The position numbers and the translations under genes were made by a program. From NCBI GenBank assembly GCA_002803225.1, contig NXFV01000594.1:1-14581 (forward strand): a stretch of 14,581 bases of DNA, written 5' to 3'. Each line of letters opens with the position of its first letter. Positions within the stretch are counted from its first letter, which is position 1. This document shows positions 1 to 10,009 of the stretch, piece by piece. The notes beneath the pieces were generated by a model. That model saw nothing but the letters and a program-made list of their open reading frames with translations, searched no databases and was not told the origin of the DNA. Source of the stretch: Gamarada debralockiae. Taxonomy: Eukaryota; Ascomycota; Leotiomycetes; Helotiales; Hyphodiscaceae.

Positions 1-1821
1 GCCTTAGAAATATCTCTTTTAGGCCTAGTCTTTTAGTTTTCTTTCTTAATTTATTTATATCGATTATTAGAAGTCTTATAAAGTATTTATAATTTATTTA
101 AAGTAAGTATCTATCTTATTTATATTCTAGTGACTATAGATAAAGGTTATAGTACTAGTAGTAGTATTTGAAATATAGTATTTACTCCCTAAGGGTCTTT
201 GCTATATAAAGGAGAGTTGCCTAAATTTATAGTAAGGTAGTAATACTTAATTTACTTAAAAGGTTCTTTAATCTTGTTTTTATTTGTCTCTTATTTATAG
301 TAGAAATAAGGCGTTTTAGATACTTAGTTTATATAGTTAGTAGATCGCTATTAAGGTTAGAAAGCTACTATCTTAGTACTAAGGGAGATTAAGGTTGTGC
401 TTTATTTAATAATAGTAGTAAAGATAATAAGTTATATATATAGTTAGTAAGAATAAATAGGGAGGTAGGGGAAGAGGCCCTTATTAAGGAATTCAGCTTT
501 AGTAGTCTAATAGAGTATAGGTTAATATATTAATAGTAGTATTTTAGTATTATAATATTGATTTTAGTACTAAAATAGTTCTATAAAGTTAGTCTTCTTA
601 ATATTATCTTATAGTAGCTATAATATAATCTAAATAGATAAGAAAATTATAAGTAAATATTAAGTATTCTCTTTTAAATTACCTTTATAAAAAATAAAAA
701 TTAATTTAGAAATAATATTTTAAATTTAAGATTTTAAGTAAAGGAATTAAAAACTAAGTCTAGTTTCTTAGCTCTTATAATTAAATTTAAATTGCGATTT
801 TAAAACCTTGAGTTTTTTAGTAATTTAAATATTATATAAGTCTAAATTAGTAATATATATAGATTTATAAGCTTATTTACTTTATAAATAAGTATTTAGC
901 CGATTTAAAAGCTTAATATTTATATTATATAATAATTAAGTAAAGCTTTTTATTATATAATAGTATCTAGAAATTACTAAATTACTTTATATTTCTTTAG
1001 AAATTTTATAAGATTATATTAAATAGTCTTTATTAAAGATATCTTACTTTTGAATTAATATATTTTTTTAATTGAAAAGACTAACTTAGTCTTATTATAG
1101 TTCTAGTTATATAGAAGTTAAAGAAACTAAACTTAGTTTAAGTTCTTTTTTCTTAAACTTTGAATTTAACTTTAAAATTTAAAGAATTTAATATTAGTAT
1201 TTTTATTTCCCTTTATATAAGATATAAGATAAAGCTTTAATTATAAATTAAGATTAATTAAGTTTAATTTTATTTATAATTAAATTAATTTATATTATCC
1301 TTTTTATTTTTTAAGTTTATTAAAATAATAATATTATTATATTTAATAAAATCTTTTATATTAATACTTTCTTTAAGAATCTATAGCTTATTAAAATTAA
1401 AGTTACTTTAACTTTCTTTAATATTAAGGTCTTCTTATAGATTAAGAGCTTAAAAGGCTACTTTAGTATAGTAATTAAGATTTTCTTAGTCTTTATCTAT
1501 TAATATATATTTCTTAACTTAAGCTCTTTCTCTTTAAGATAAATTATTATTAAGCTTATAAAGCTTAACTCTATCTTATTATCTTCTTTGTAATTATTAT
1601 ATTAATATATAATAAATAGTATAGTATAGAGAAATATCTTTTCTTATAATAAGATCTATATTAAGCTAGTATATATTAGTATTCTTAAAGCTATAGTTAT
1701 TATAGATTTCTAAATATATATTTATTATATTATTAAAGAGATATATATTAATATTAATATCTATAATAAGTAACTCGAGCTATTTAAGTATAGGTTTATA
1801 AATGTCTTTATAAAAATCTAG
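1..1821. other. Saturated AT-rich stretch, no recognisable gene
   Basis: This stretch is almost entirely A, T and TA-containing words. The few GC islands are short, for example near 185-215 and 460-490. I could not recognise a protein motif, RNA gene or terminal repeat. If the LINE reverse transcriptase that follows belongs to an ordinary two-ORF LINE, its endonuclease should lie upstream in this interval on the plus strand, but I could not make it out. It is best treated as transposon-derived DNA mutated beyond recognition by eye. Confidence 0.6.
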
Positions 1822-2420
1822 AATTCCCTTATAAACTTTAAAGAGATAATTTAGCTTTTTAGTTAAAAGATAGTATTTTTTTATTAGGTTATTTTCGAAT
1901 TTAAAGGTAGTTATAAATATCTATAAACTCTTTAATTTAAAGATATAATATTAGTATATAGATATAATATATAGTAATTTAATTAAGAACTATAGTATTA
2001 TATTATTTATTATCTATAAGGGTTTTAAAGTAGTAGTAGAACTCCTTAAGATAAGAGTATACTAGAGTCCTTTACTATTGTTTAATATATATATTTTATT
2101 TTAATATCTTCTATAAGAAGATCTAATTAAAAGGTAAAGGGGTATAATCTTAACTAAAATTTATTTACTCTTAGATAATAAGATATTATATATAGTATAG
2201 GAGAATATATACTTAAGCTATTAATAGAGTCTTTATATCTTTATTATTTTAAAGAAGATAGGGTATTTTTATTATTTATTAGATAAGAATAAGATATTAC
2301 TTAAGAACTAATACTACTATTTAATTATTAATATTAATATAGACTTAAGGGATAAATTATAAGTAGCTATTAATAAAGATATAGATCTTAAAGCTATAGG
2401 TCTTTATCTTATTATAACTA
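1822..2420 (+). pseudogene. Decayed LINE reverse transcriptase, L1/Tx1-like
   Basis: This is a relic of a non-LTR retrotransposon reverse transcriptase, which copied element RNA at the nicked target. From about 1,922 to 2,411 one reading frame gives landmarks in the order and spacing of the L1-type RT core. A KNYSIILF...GF stretch (about 1,985-2,024) fits the segment before the polymerase palm. QSPLLLFNIYI (2,063-2,095) resembles RQGCPLSPLLFNI. KIYLLLDNKILYI (about 2,156-2,194) fits the FADD/YADD catalytic box with Asp-Asp changed to Asp-Asn. KKIGY...DKNKILL follows at about 2,250-2,300, and LKAIGLYL (2,387-2,410) resembles FKYLGI-L. A weaker INFKE match at 1,831-1,845, in another frame, may be the first catalytic Asp box, which would imply an indel. 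The frame is full of TAA and TAG and has no usable start. The motifs differ from the Tad1-type RT elsewhere in this window. Family assignment below 'LINE' is tentative. Confidence 0.6.
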
Positions 2421-4845
2421 TTTACTAAATAAACTTAATTAAGGCTAGCTATCTTTATTACTCTTTTGTATATTTCTTTTTATTAATATTAACTTTTTAC
2501 TTTTCTTAGATTTAACTCCTTTATTATATAGTATATCTTATACTTTAAAATAAGTATACCTTAGAGTTATAGAGCTAATACTATATAACTATAGCTATAT
2601 ATAGATTTACTATACTAGATAATAACTTTTTAAATAGATTCTTTTTATATAATCTTTTCCTTTTTAGTTGTTTCTTCTTACTATATATATTATAAATTAT
2701 TTATAAGTTAAATCTTTTTGAGCTAGTATAAGGTAAGGTTTATATACTAGAGATTATTAATTATAAAGACTATATTAAGGATTTCTTAATAAGTTATAGA
2801 ATAATACTATTACTCTTAAATAAAGTTAATAAGCTTAGTATCTTTAAGATAATTATACTTAAACTATTAAAGTAAACTATAATCTTATATATAAACTTAA
2901 AGACTCTTATAAAAATTAAGAAAGGAGTATAAAGAAGTTATATATTTATCTTTTAGAGTCTAAAGGATATCTTTAATAGATCTACTAATTATATAGATAT
3001 CTTAAATCTCCTTAAAGTAAGGGTTTTAGTTAAACTTTATAACTAATATATTAGTAGCTAGTAAGGGGGTTAATAAAGTAAGTATTTAATAATTATTATA
3101 TAAGACTAAGGGAAATATTAATAGTAGAAAAAGATACTCCCTTTAAGGAGGATATTTTAGTAGATAAAGAATAATATTATAGTATAATAGTAGCTATCTT
3201 TTTTATATATAATATTATATATAAAGGTAATAGCTAAGATTAGATATTAATAATAACGAAAGTACTAGAGAATAATAGATTATTTAAAACTTAATTTTTA
3301 AGGTTTAATAATAATAATACTCTATATGTTTAAAGACTATTTTAGTATTAATATTTGTTTTATTAAATTAGCCTAGTAAATATTAAATATAATAAGTAAG
3401 ATTTCTTTACTATATTATACTAAAATAGCCTAGGTTTACTTTTATAAGTAAGAGAGCTAGACTTACTTAGATATTAAGAATAAAGGCTTTAGCGCTACTA
3501 TTAGTAAGAGAGTAAAAACTCTTATATTTAAGGCTAAGGAAAACACTAAAGTTCTTACTAAAAGGAAGGCTAATTAAAGAGCTTTAGACTAAAGAAGATA
3601 TATAAAGACTATAGATTAAATAACTTTAGATAAATCAAGGGAATTAATTAATATATTACTACTAAAGAGTATTAGTTTAGCCTATTTAAAGAGAGAAAAG
3701 TAATAAGTTTTATATAATTAAAAGAGATATTAAGTACTAAATCTTTTATTTAAGATAATTTAAATATAAGAGCTTAGAATAGCCTAGTTAAGTAAGACTT
3801 ATTTTTAGCCCCTTTTTAAGTATAGTACTAAGATACTATATAAAGATAGTCCTTTAAAGAAAACTACTAGAGTAAGAACTTAATTCTATTATACTAAAAA
3901 TAATATATTATAATACCTTTTACTTAGTATTAATAGAGAATAAAATTTATTCTCTAGTATTAAAAATCTTTATATATCTAAGCTAATACTAGCTATTTTA
4001 GACCTCTTATAGTATAGAGAGTATAATTAAGGACTTAAATACTTAGTAAAGATAAGAAGAAAGAGTAAAACACTAAATTATAGATAAAATTAAGAATTTA
4101 AAAAGAAGATTAAAGTTAAGAGCCTAGAAAAGAGTTAACTAATATAAAAGTTATATTAAGTCTACTAGACTTAAAATAACAAAAATAGTAAGTAAAGACA
4201 AAAGGAAAAATCTAAAGTCTAGTCTAAGGAAGAAGACTAGTCTAGTTTAAAGGGCTAATCTAACTAATATAGAATTTAGGGAATTTAAAGTCTAGTTTAA
4301 GTATTAGCTAAAAAAGGGGTATATATAGAGAGTATATCTATTAGGTAGTACTCTAAAGTACAAAAGAGTTTTACTAAACTTAGCTTAAATAAGTACTAAA
4401 GCTTAAGCTAATATTAGAAGACTAAATATAAAATAAGTAGCTATAGGATAATATATATAAATACTTACTTAAGATACTAATACTTAATATATATATTTAA
4501 CTTAAAAGAGTTAATTAATAGCTAATAAAAGAGATAATTAAGGCTATACTAATAAAGTAATAATAAAGGGTCTATTTATATTAATAAAAAAGGGAAACAA
4601 TAAAGTTTTAATAAGATATAGATATATAAAGGGCCAAGGCTTACTATAAGAGAGACTATAGTAAGAGCTTAGGAGAGGTAACTTATAACTAAATATTATA
4701 TTTTCTTAAAGAAAGTATATTTAAAGAAGTATTTAAGAGATATTTATATAATTCTAAGTATATTATTATAGACTAATATCTTATTAAGAAAAAAAGAAAG
4801 GGATACTTTATAGAACCTTTACTTACTCTCTTAAGTATATATATA
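2421..4845 (+). other. RIP-saturated DNA after the LINE RT, unassigned
   Basis: The frame used by the upstream RT can be followed here if TAA and TAG are read as former Gln codons. It gives a lysine-, glutamine- and threonine-rich, low-complexity translation, with slightly more protein-like patches near 2,720-3,050, 3,485-3,790 and 4,630-4,740. I cannot match any of these to a domain. TG is so rare here that the lack of TGA stops is not evidence of coding. The interval may be the C-terminal part and 3' end of the L1-like element, or remnants of other elements joined to it. I saw no LTR, CRISPR or RNA gene. A locally repetitive patch around 4,205-4,300 repeats words based on GTCTAGTCTA/GACTAGTCTAG. 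Confidence 0.4.
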
Positions 4846-4855
4846 TTTAAAAAAA

Positions 4856-4876
4856 GATTAATTAATTGATTGATTA
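4856..4876. repeat. Short TTAA/TTGA tetranucleotide run
   Basis: A short run of ATTA, ATTA, ATTG, ATTG-type units follows an A-rich tract (about 4,850-4,855). It lies roughly 110 bases before the jump in GC at about 4,985. A-rich tracts followed by simple repeats are common at LINE 3' ends, so it could mark the tail of the old plus-strand LINE, but nothing else confirms that. Confidence 0.4.
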
Positions 4877-4984
4877 TTCTTACTCTAATCTAGCTAAAGA
4901 GCTATATAGGAAACTACAATTATTATATCCTTAGGAAACCTCTTTAAATAAAAACCTAAGTTTAATCTATTAAACCTTCCTTTT

Positions 4985-5320
4985 ATTAATTGGCGTACTA
5001 CCAGCGTTCTAAAGCCTAGTATCTAGTATAAAGCTGTCTTAAGAGCTCTTCCTATATATTACCCTTTCTCTTTAATTACTAGCTATAAAGATAGTAAGGA
5101 TAAGTAAAGAAGGGGGTCACCAGACCTTAGCTAAAGAGTGTCCAAGAAGATTGTCTACTACCTTAAAGTAAATAAAAGACATATTTTTGACTTTACTTAA
5201 TTTTAATTAAAGTTTAACTCTTTTAACCTTAACTTTCTTTACTTTTTTATAATTAATAATTAAAACAATAGGTATATTTTTGCCTTTAGAGATAGCTATA
5301 GCTTGTACTAATATATTATA
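4985..5320. other. Start of the less-mutated block
   Basis: At about 4,985 base composition changes abruptly: GC-containing words such as GGCGTACTACCAGCG and GGGGGTCACCAGACC appear after nearly 5 kb of AT-rich DNA. No frame here looks coding. The segment lies upstream of the plus-strand cysteine-cluster pseudogene and could hold its promoter and 5' untranslated region, although I recognise no specific promoter element. It could equally be the 3' end of a larger minus-strand element that ends at this boundary. Confidence 0.4.
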
Positions 5321-6401
5321 GCGTTGAATAAGAGAAAGCGCGTTACTACTAAGTAGTTAAATAATTAAAAAAATCCTTTTAAAAAGTCAAGAGCTTAATA
5401 ACCTAAAACTACCTTAGCTAGCAAGACCCTAGTAAATAACTAAACTAAAGCTAGCAAGACTAATCTAAAAAGTCAAGAGAGTGACAAAGAGAATAATAAT
5501 AAGAGTGATGACAAAGAGAAACCTGTTATAAGAGATAATATAATTATTAATAAGTACTAGTAATACTTAGTAAGGGGAAAGAAAGATATAAGGATAAGGT
5601 TATAAGCTTAGGCTTTAGTTCTTATTAGTGCGGAAGATTATAAGGAGATTTGCAAGTAATGCGCTAGCGAATTAGCTTAATTTCCGAATCTAAAGTATTA
5701 AACTAATCCTACTTCTACTACTAATAAGTATAGTAATTGTAAGAAGAAAGACAAGAGCTGTGTCCTAATAAGTGAGATTGTCCTTTTTAGCAAGGCTATA
5801 GCTAATGCCTGGCGAGGTCAAGGCGAATGCTACTAAGGCACTAGCAGACTTACATTAGATTACTACTAATTTTGTTAGGAAGAGAACTACTCAAGTAGCG
5901 CTTAATATAACTTAGGTCTTCTTCGATAGCAATACTACTCGAGCTCGTTTCTAGAAGAAAACCACTAATACTCAAAATACTAAGACCCCTTAGGCCCTTA
6001 TTATTAAGACTACTAAGACAATAAGCGCCAATGTTATCTAGACAATTAACTAGCTAAGCCACTAGGTTAAAGAGGTTTATACTTTATTAATCTTGCTCTA
6101 CTAGTCTTTAAATTCCTAGTCTAGCTAGTTCTTGCTTGCTTTTACTAACTTCCACTAAGTAAGTTATCCCCCTTAACCCTTACTAATAAGCTATAGGCTA
6201 ACCTCTAGTAAGGACTTTGCTAAGGCCTATAATATTAAGATAACGGGGGCTCCTATTAAGACAAATACTATAAGTAAGAATAAAGGTAGTTAAGGAGCGA
6301 TTAATAAGCTAATTAATAAGCAAAATGAGCCTAAGGGTCCTAAGGATTAAGATAGTAAAGGTAGTTAAAGTAAAGGTAAAGATGCTAATACTAATGAGTA
6401 A
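5321..6401 (+). pseudogene. Cysteine-cluster hypothetical protein, RIP pseudogene
   Basis: Two plus-strand frames together describe a protein of roughly 350 residues. The first runs from about 5,321 to 5,762. It has a basic N-terminus (NKRKR), a charged low-complexity stretch (SDKENNNKSDDKEK, about 5,479-5,520) and then a cysteine cluster. The cluster reads C-x2-C-ASELA at 5,651-5,680, then Tyr codons where Cys would fit, then NCKKKDKSC at about 5,735-5,761. The second frame, offset by one base, runs from about 5,790 to a TAA at 6,399-6,401. It contains ANATKALADLH and ends in a Lys/Ser/Gln-rich tail. In-frame stops are TAG or TAA, as expected from Gln codons hit by RIP. The start is unclear, as a TTG sits at 5,324. 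A short zinc-binding or DNA-binding-like module is inferred from cysteine spacing only. Such cysteine-cluster proteins occur as repetitive families in fungal genomes, but I cannot name this one. It converges on the Tad1-like LINE. Confidence 0.55.
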
Positions 6402-6640
6402 TTCTTTAGAAATTCTCTAGGTATACATTAGTAAGCGTCTTTATATTTCCTTTTTCTTATTAACTAAGTGAAAGTTCTCTAGGTAATTGGTTTTTAGCTA
6501 GCGTTTGATTAGCTTATAGCTAGCAGGGACTATAATAGACACATATTAATTAAGATCGTGCCTATATCTATAACTTTAGCCTTATGTACTATATAGTATA
6601 CGCTAGAGTCTCTAGTAATTAATTAGCGAGCCTCTAAGTA
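6402..6640 (-). other. Probable LINE 3' untranslated region
   Basis: Between the last recognisable ORF2 residues (about 6,640-6,690, minus strand) and the end of the opposite pseudogene (6,401) no frame looks coding. An 11-base word, TTCTCTAGGTA, occurs twice (6,414-6,424 and 6,476-6,486), about 62 bases apart. On the minus strand this would be the 3' untranslated region of the LINE. I see no clear poly-A or simple-repeat tail, so the exact element end is not determined. Confidence 0.4.
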
Positions 6641-9600
6641 TTATTTTATAAGGTTTTTAGTAATAGTAGGCAATTAAATATACCTAGATTAGGTATATAG
6701 AAGCTGCCTTACTAGGTTAAACTACTAGAGCCTTCTTATACTAATAAACCACTTAGCTATCCCTTTTGTCTTTCCTCTTTTAGTAAGTAACTAACAAAGG
6801 TTTAGTGTTCTACTAACGCAAAGCTCTTATTTATCTTCAAAAGGACATATCTTAACTATATACTTTACTATCTTTACCCCTAAGTTATATTTGCACCTCG
6901 CTATATTTACCCCTAGGACCTATATCCTATAGAGAAACGGCGCTAGCCTAATATAGCTAATATGCATTTAAACCAAGATAAAGCTCTCTACCTTATATAA
7001 GCCCTTATAAAGCTATAGGATATTCGCTAAAAGTTCCCTGTTAATCCTATTTATTCTAGGGGAACAAGGATTATCCTTAAGCTTTAATTTCTAATTACAT
7101 AAGATAGTGCGTTGCCTTTACTCTCTTAGTCCTATCTTATAACCTACTAATTGTCTATTGGGTTCTAGTTAAGAAGCTGCCTAGCGTCCCTTTGCCTGCC
7201 CTAATATAGGCCGTGGCCTCTTCCTCTTCCTTTTCCTTAGTTTACCCTAAATTATCTAGCATACTACTTCTATCTCTACTAGTAGGCCTAAGCCAGCTAG
7301 TCGCTAGCGAAAGCCTACTACTAGCCCATTTAAGTACAGGTCTAAAGGGGGAATAAATGTCTCTACCTTGAGGTTTAGTATAGGCATTACTTTATAAGCT
7401 CCAAAGACAATTCAAAGGTATTTATTTTAAATAGCCTTAAGTTTTTTTATCTATCCTCTAGTCTTCCCCTAGCTATCCCCTAGCGTATACTAAGTAGAGG
7501 CTCTAAAGGTCATCGCTAGCTGTACTACTACTATATAAACCTATCTTGCCTTTCTAAACGAGGCCCCCTATATTAATGTTGCTACTCTAGCGAACGCCCT
7601 AATATACACTAGTATCTTTATATAGACCCTATAGATATAACTACCCTACTTGAGCTTAGGGTCTAGCTAGACCCCAAGTATATAAATCTCCTTCCTTAAG
7701 TTAAGCTCTAAGTCCTCTAGCTAAATAGTCGCCACTAGGTTAAAGGTAAAGTACTAGTGGGAGAAGTAGATAAGTTTGTACTTTTGCAAAGCGAAGCTAG
7801 TGCTATATCGCGCTACTTAATTAGTATACCGCTAGTAGATCTTCTCTATTTGTCTGTAATTCAACTTAATTAATATACTATAGACTCAAAGGTTTACGTT
7901 ATTAATAAATCCTATAGTAGAAGTATTAAGTTCTAGGTCTTAATAAGACTTTAAAAGCTTAGCGTTGTAAAACAAGTAAAGTATTAGTAATAAAGGAGAG
8001 CCTTGCAAAACTCTAGCGAGTAGCTAAAAGGCTATAGTCTCCTCCCCTTAGATAAGGAGAATAGTCTGGCAGTTAGTTATAAAGGCCCTAATCTAGTGTA
8101 CTAGCTAAGGTAAGAGTCGCTATATACAAAGAACATCTAAAAGCCTATTAAGGTTTACTGTATCAAAGGCTTTTAATATATTTAAAGATAGTAGTATAGA
8201 AATGTACTTCCCTAAAGCCTAGACTATATAGACTTGTTCTGTAAGCAGTTCGAGTGCTGTCTCCACTAATCGTCCCTAGCGAGCTCCTATCTAATAGCTA
8301 GGCAAGAGCCAGTAGGTCTTAGCTAGTATTTGGATCCTGCCTACTATAACTAACTCAATTACTTTACTAATAATACTTAAAAGTACAATTAAACGCTAAG
8401 AGCCTAGCTCGCTATATAACGCTTTCCCTAGTTTTTTAAGAACGACTATACATGTACTTTAGAACCTCGCTAGGTAGTAGCTAGCCCTCTAGCACAAAGA
8501 GGTAAGACTAGCTAAGGCCTATATAAGTAATGAGCCCATTACCCTTAAAAAGCTAACTAAGATCCCGTTAAAGCCTAGCGCCTTCTATAGCTTTTATTTA
8601 TAAAGAGCTACGTATACCTCCTTATCTAAGGCTTTACACTTTAACTTTAGTAAGTTGTAAAAGGACTTATTTACAAAAGTAAGATCTTAGATATCCCTAA
8701 GGTCTACCTTTACTTGTAAGAAGAACCTTTAGTAAAGAGCTTACGCCTTCTCTTTAATTGTAATAGCAGGGCCTATTAATATATTTAATGGAGGTATAAC
8801 CAGGAGTTCGGGCAACTTGTCTTCTTTTTCCTTTGCCTAGTAAGCAAGTCTTTAAATACTCTCTAATAAGTTAGTAGTGTTATATACTACTTCTTAAAAT
8901 ACTTTCCTTTTGCTAAATACAATTACCTTCTACTTAAAGCGTTTTGTTTCTAACTACTAGCTATAGTCTAGTAGCTTGCCAATAAGCTTGTACTATCTTT
9001 ATAGCCTTCTTACCTTGTAGACTAGCTCCTAAATCTCTTAGGTCTATTATAGCGTAGCGCATTAAAATAGTTTTACCTAAAGAATAGCCTTATTTACTAG
9101 CTATTAAATAAACTCTAGGAGATAGTTAGTGTATATCTCGATATAATCTAGCGAAGCATTAGTATTAGCTATTAGCAACATTAGGTACTTTGCCCCTAAG
9201 GAGACTAAATCTATATTTATTCTTTTTTAGCTTTTATATTAAACTTCTAAGGCTAATTAAAGTTCTGTAGCTAACTAGACAACAACTAGAAAGTAATTAG
9301 ATTTATGCCTAAGGTCTAGCCGTGCTTTATATTCTAGTAGGCAGTTCGCTAGAGTATCTATAGCAAAAGTAAGGTCGATTGTGCTATATATCCCTTTGGC
9401 CTACTAAGTAATTTCCCCTTATAATAAAATAAGCTATAGGTCTACGTTATTTATAACCTAGATTAGACTTTCTATAGTGTTATAGTGCGTAGGATTAGAC
9501 AGGCTATTCTATAGTAGGTAGTATAAGTTAAAGTCTTTAAGGATAAGATGTTCCCTATCTCTTTAAAGGAGTCCTAGAAGAAGTAGGATTAGCGTGTTAT

Positions 9601-9965
9601 AGTCTATTGTCTAACGACTTCCCGGCAGTTAGCTATATATACTATAGATGTATATAGTTAGGCCCTTAAGTTAGAGAGTAATTAAATATAAGTCTAAGTT
9701 ATAAAAGGCAACTATCTAGCTATTTAAGTCTATTCTCTTATTAATATAAAAGCAGGCCTTACCTCCTTTAGGGGGGTAGGCTAAGTAGAAACCCCCTTGG
9801 CCTTAATAATATATTAATGAGATATACAGATTATACTATAGTTCTTAAATAGCCACTATATTAAAGTCCCAAATTAAAAGGTCTTTAAATAAAGGGACTA
9901 TAACTTTATCCTTGCTTTTTTGTATATTATATTAAAGAGCTCAAAGCTCTTTTATTAGCTTAACG
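6640..9965 (-). pseudogene. Tad1-like LINE ORF2: endonuclease-reverse transcriptase
   Basis: This encoded the polyprotein that nicks target DNA and reverse-transcribes the element RNA. The minus-strand order is as follows. The N-terminus gives YNIQKSKDKV (about 9,905-9,931), then WDFNIVAIQEP near 9,840-9,875 (the endonuclease metal-binding Glu) and the PPKGGKACFYINKRIDL region (about 9,730-9,780). Next come KDFNLYYLLW (GDFN-H-W type, about 9,510-9,540) and STIDLTFA (about 9,362-9,385), followed by HKSNYF, where SDHFP is expected. The RT has VLQGSPLLLILYLFYNA (about 7,968-8,018) and GFINNVNL (about 7,889-7,912), where GFVDDVN is usual, so both catalytic Asp are now Asn. An RT-distal block contains KKLKAI and ETFIPPLDLYLN (7,330-7,440). 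A C-terminal CCHC-like knuckle, ARCKYN...KYIVKICP, spans about 6,840-6,900, with its second Cys and its His both changed to Tyr. I see no clear RNase H. Many TAG/TAA codons and probable frameshifts break the frame. The start near 9,965 and the end near 6,640 are estimates. Confidence 0.85.
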
Positions 9966-10009
9966 CTAGGTTCTTACTAGCTGCTATAAGTTCTCAAATA
10001 TCTTAGCTC

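Noticed and set aside
1922..4790. A frame of nearly 2.9 kb in which I found only TAA and TAG stops and no TGA, which could suggest one giant RIP-broken gene
   Set aside because: TG is so depleted here that TGA is almost absent in every frame, so its absence says nothing about coding. Only the part up to about 2,411 has recognisable protein landmarks.
1..4980. AT-rich DNA that might be mitochondrial or from an AT-rich bacterium or protist
   Set aside because: The bias is specific to loss of CpA/TpG, with broken Tad1-type LINE and LTR relics beside it. That fits RIP in a nuclear ascomycete genome, and no mitochondrial gene or tRNA was seen.
6640..7300. RNase H domain at the end of LINE ORF2
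   Set aside because: I searched the minus strand after the RT for the usual catalytic pattern and saw only the RT-distal block and the C-terminal zinc knuckle. RIP damage prevents a firm statement that it is absent, but no domain can be supported.
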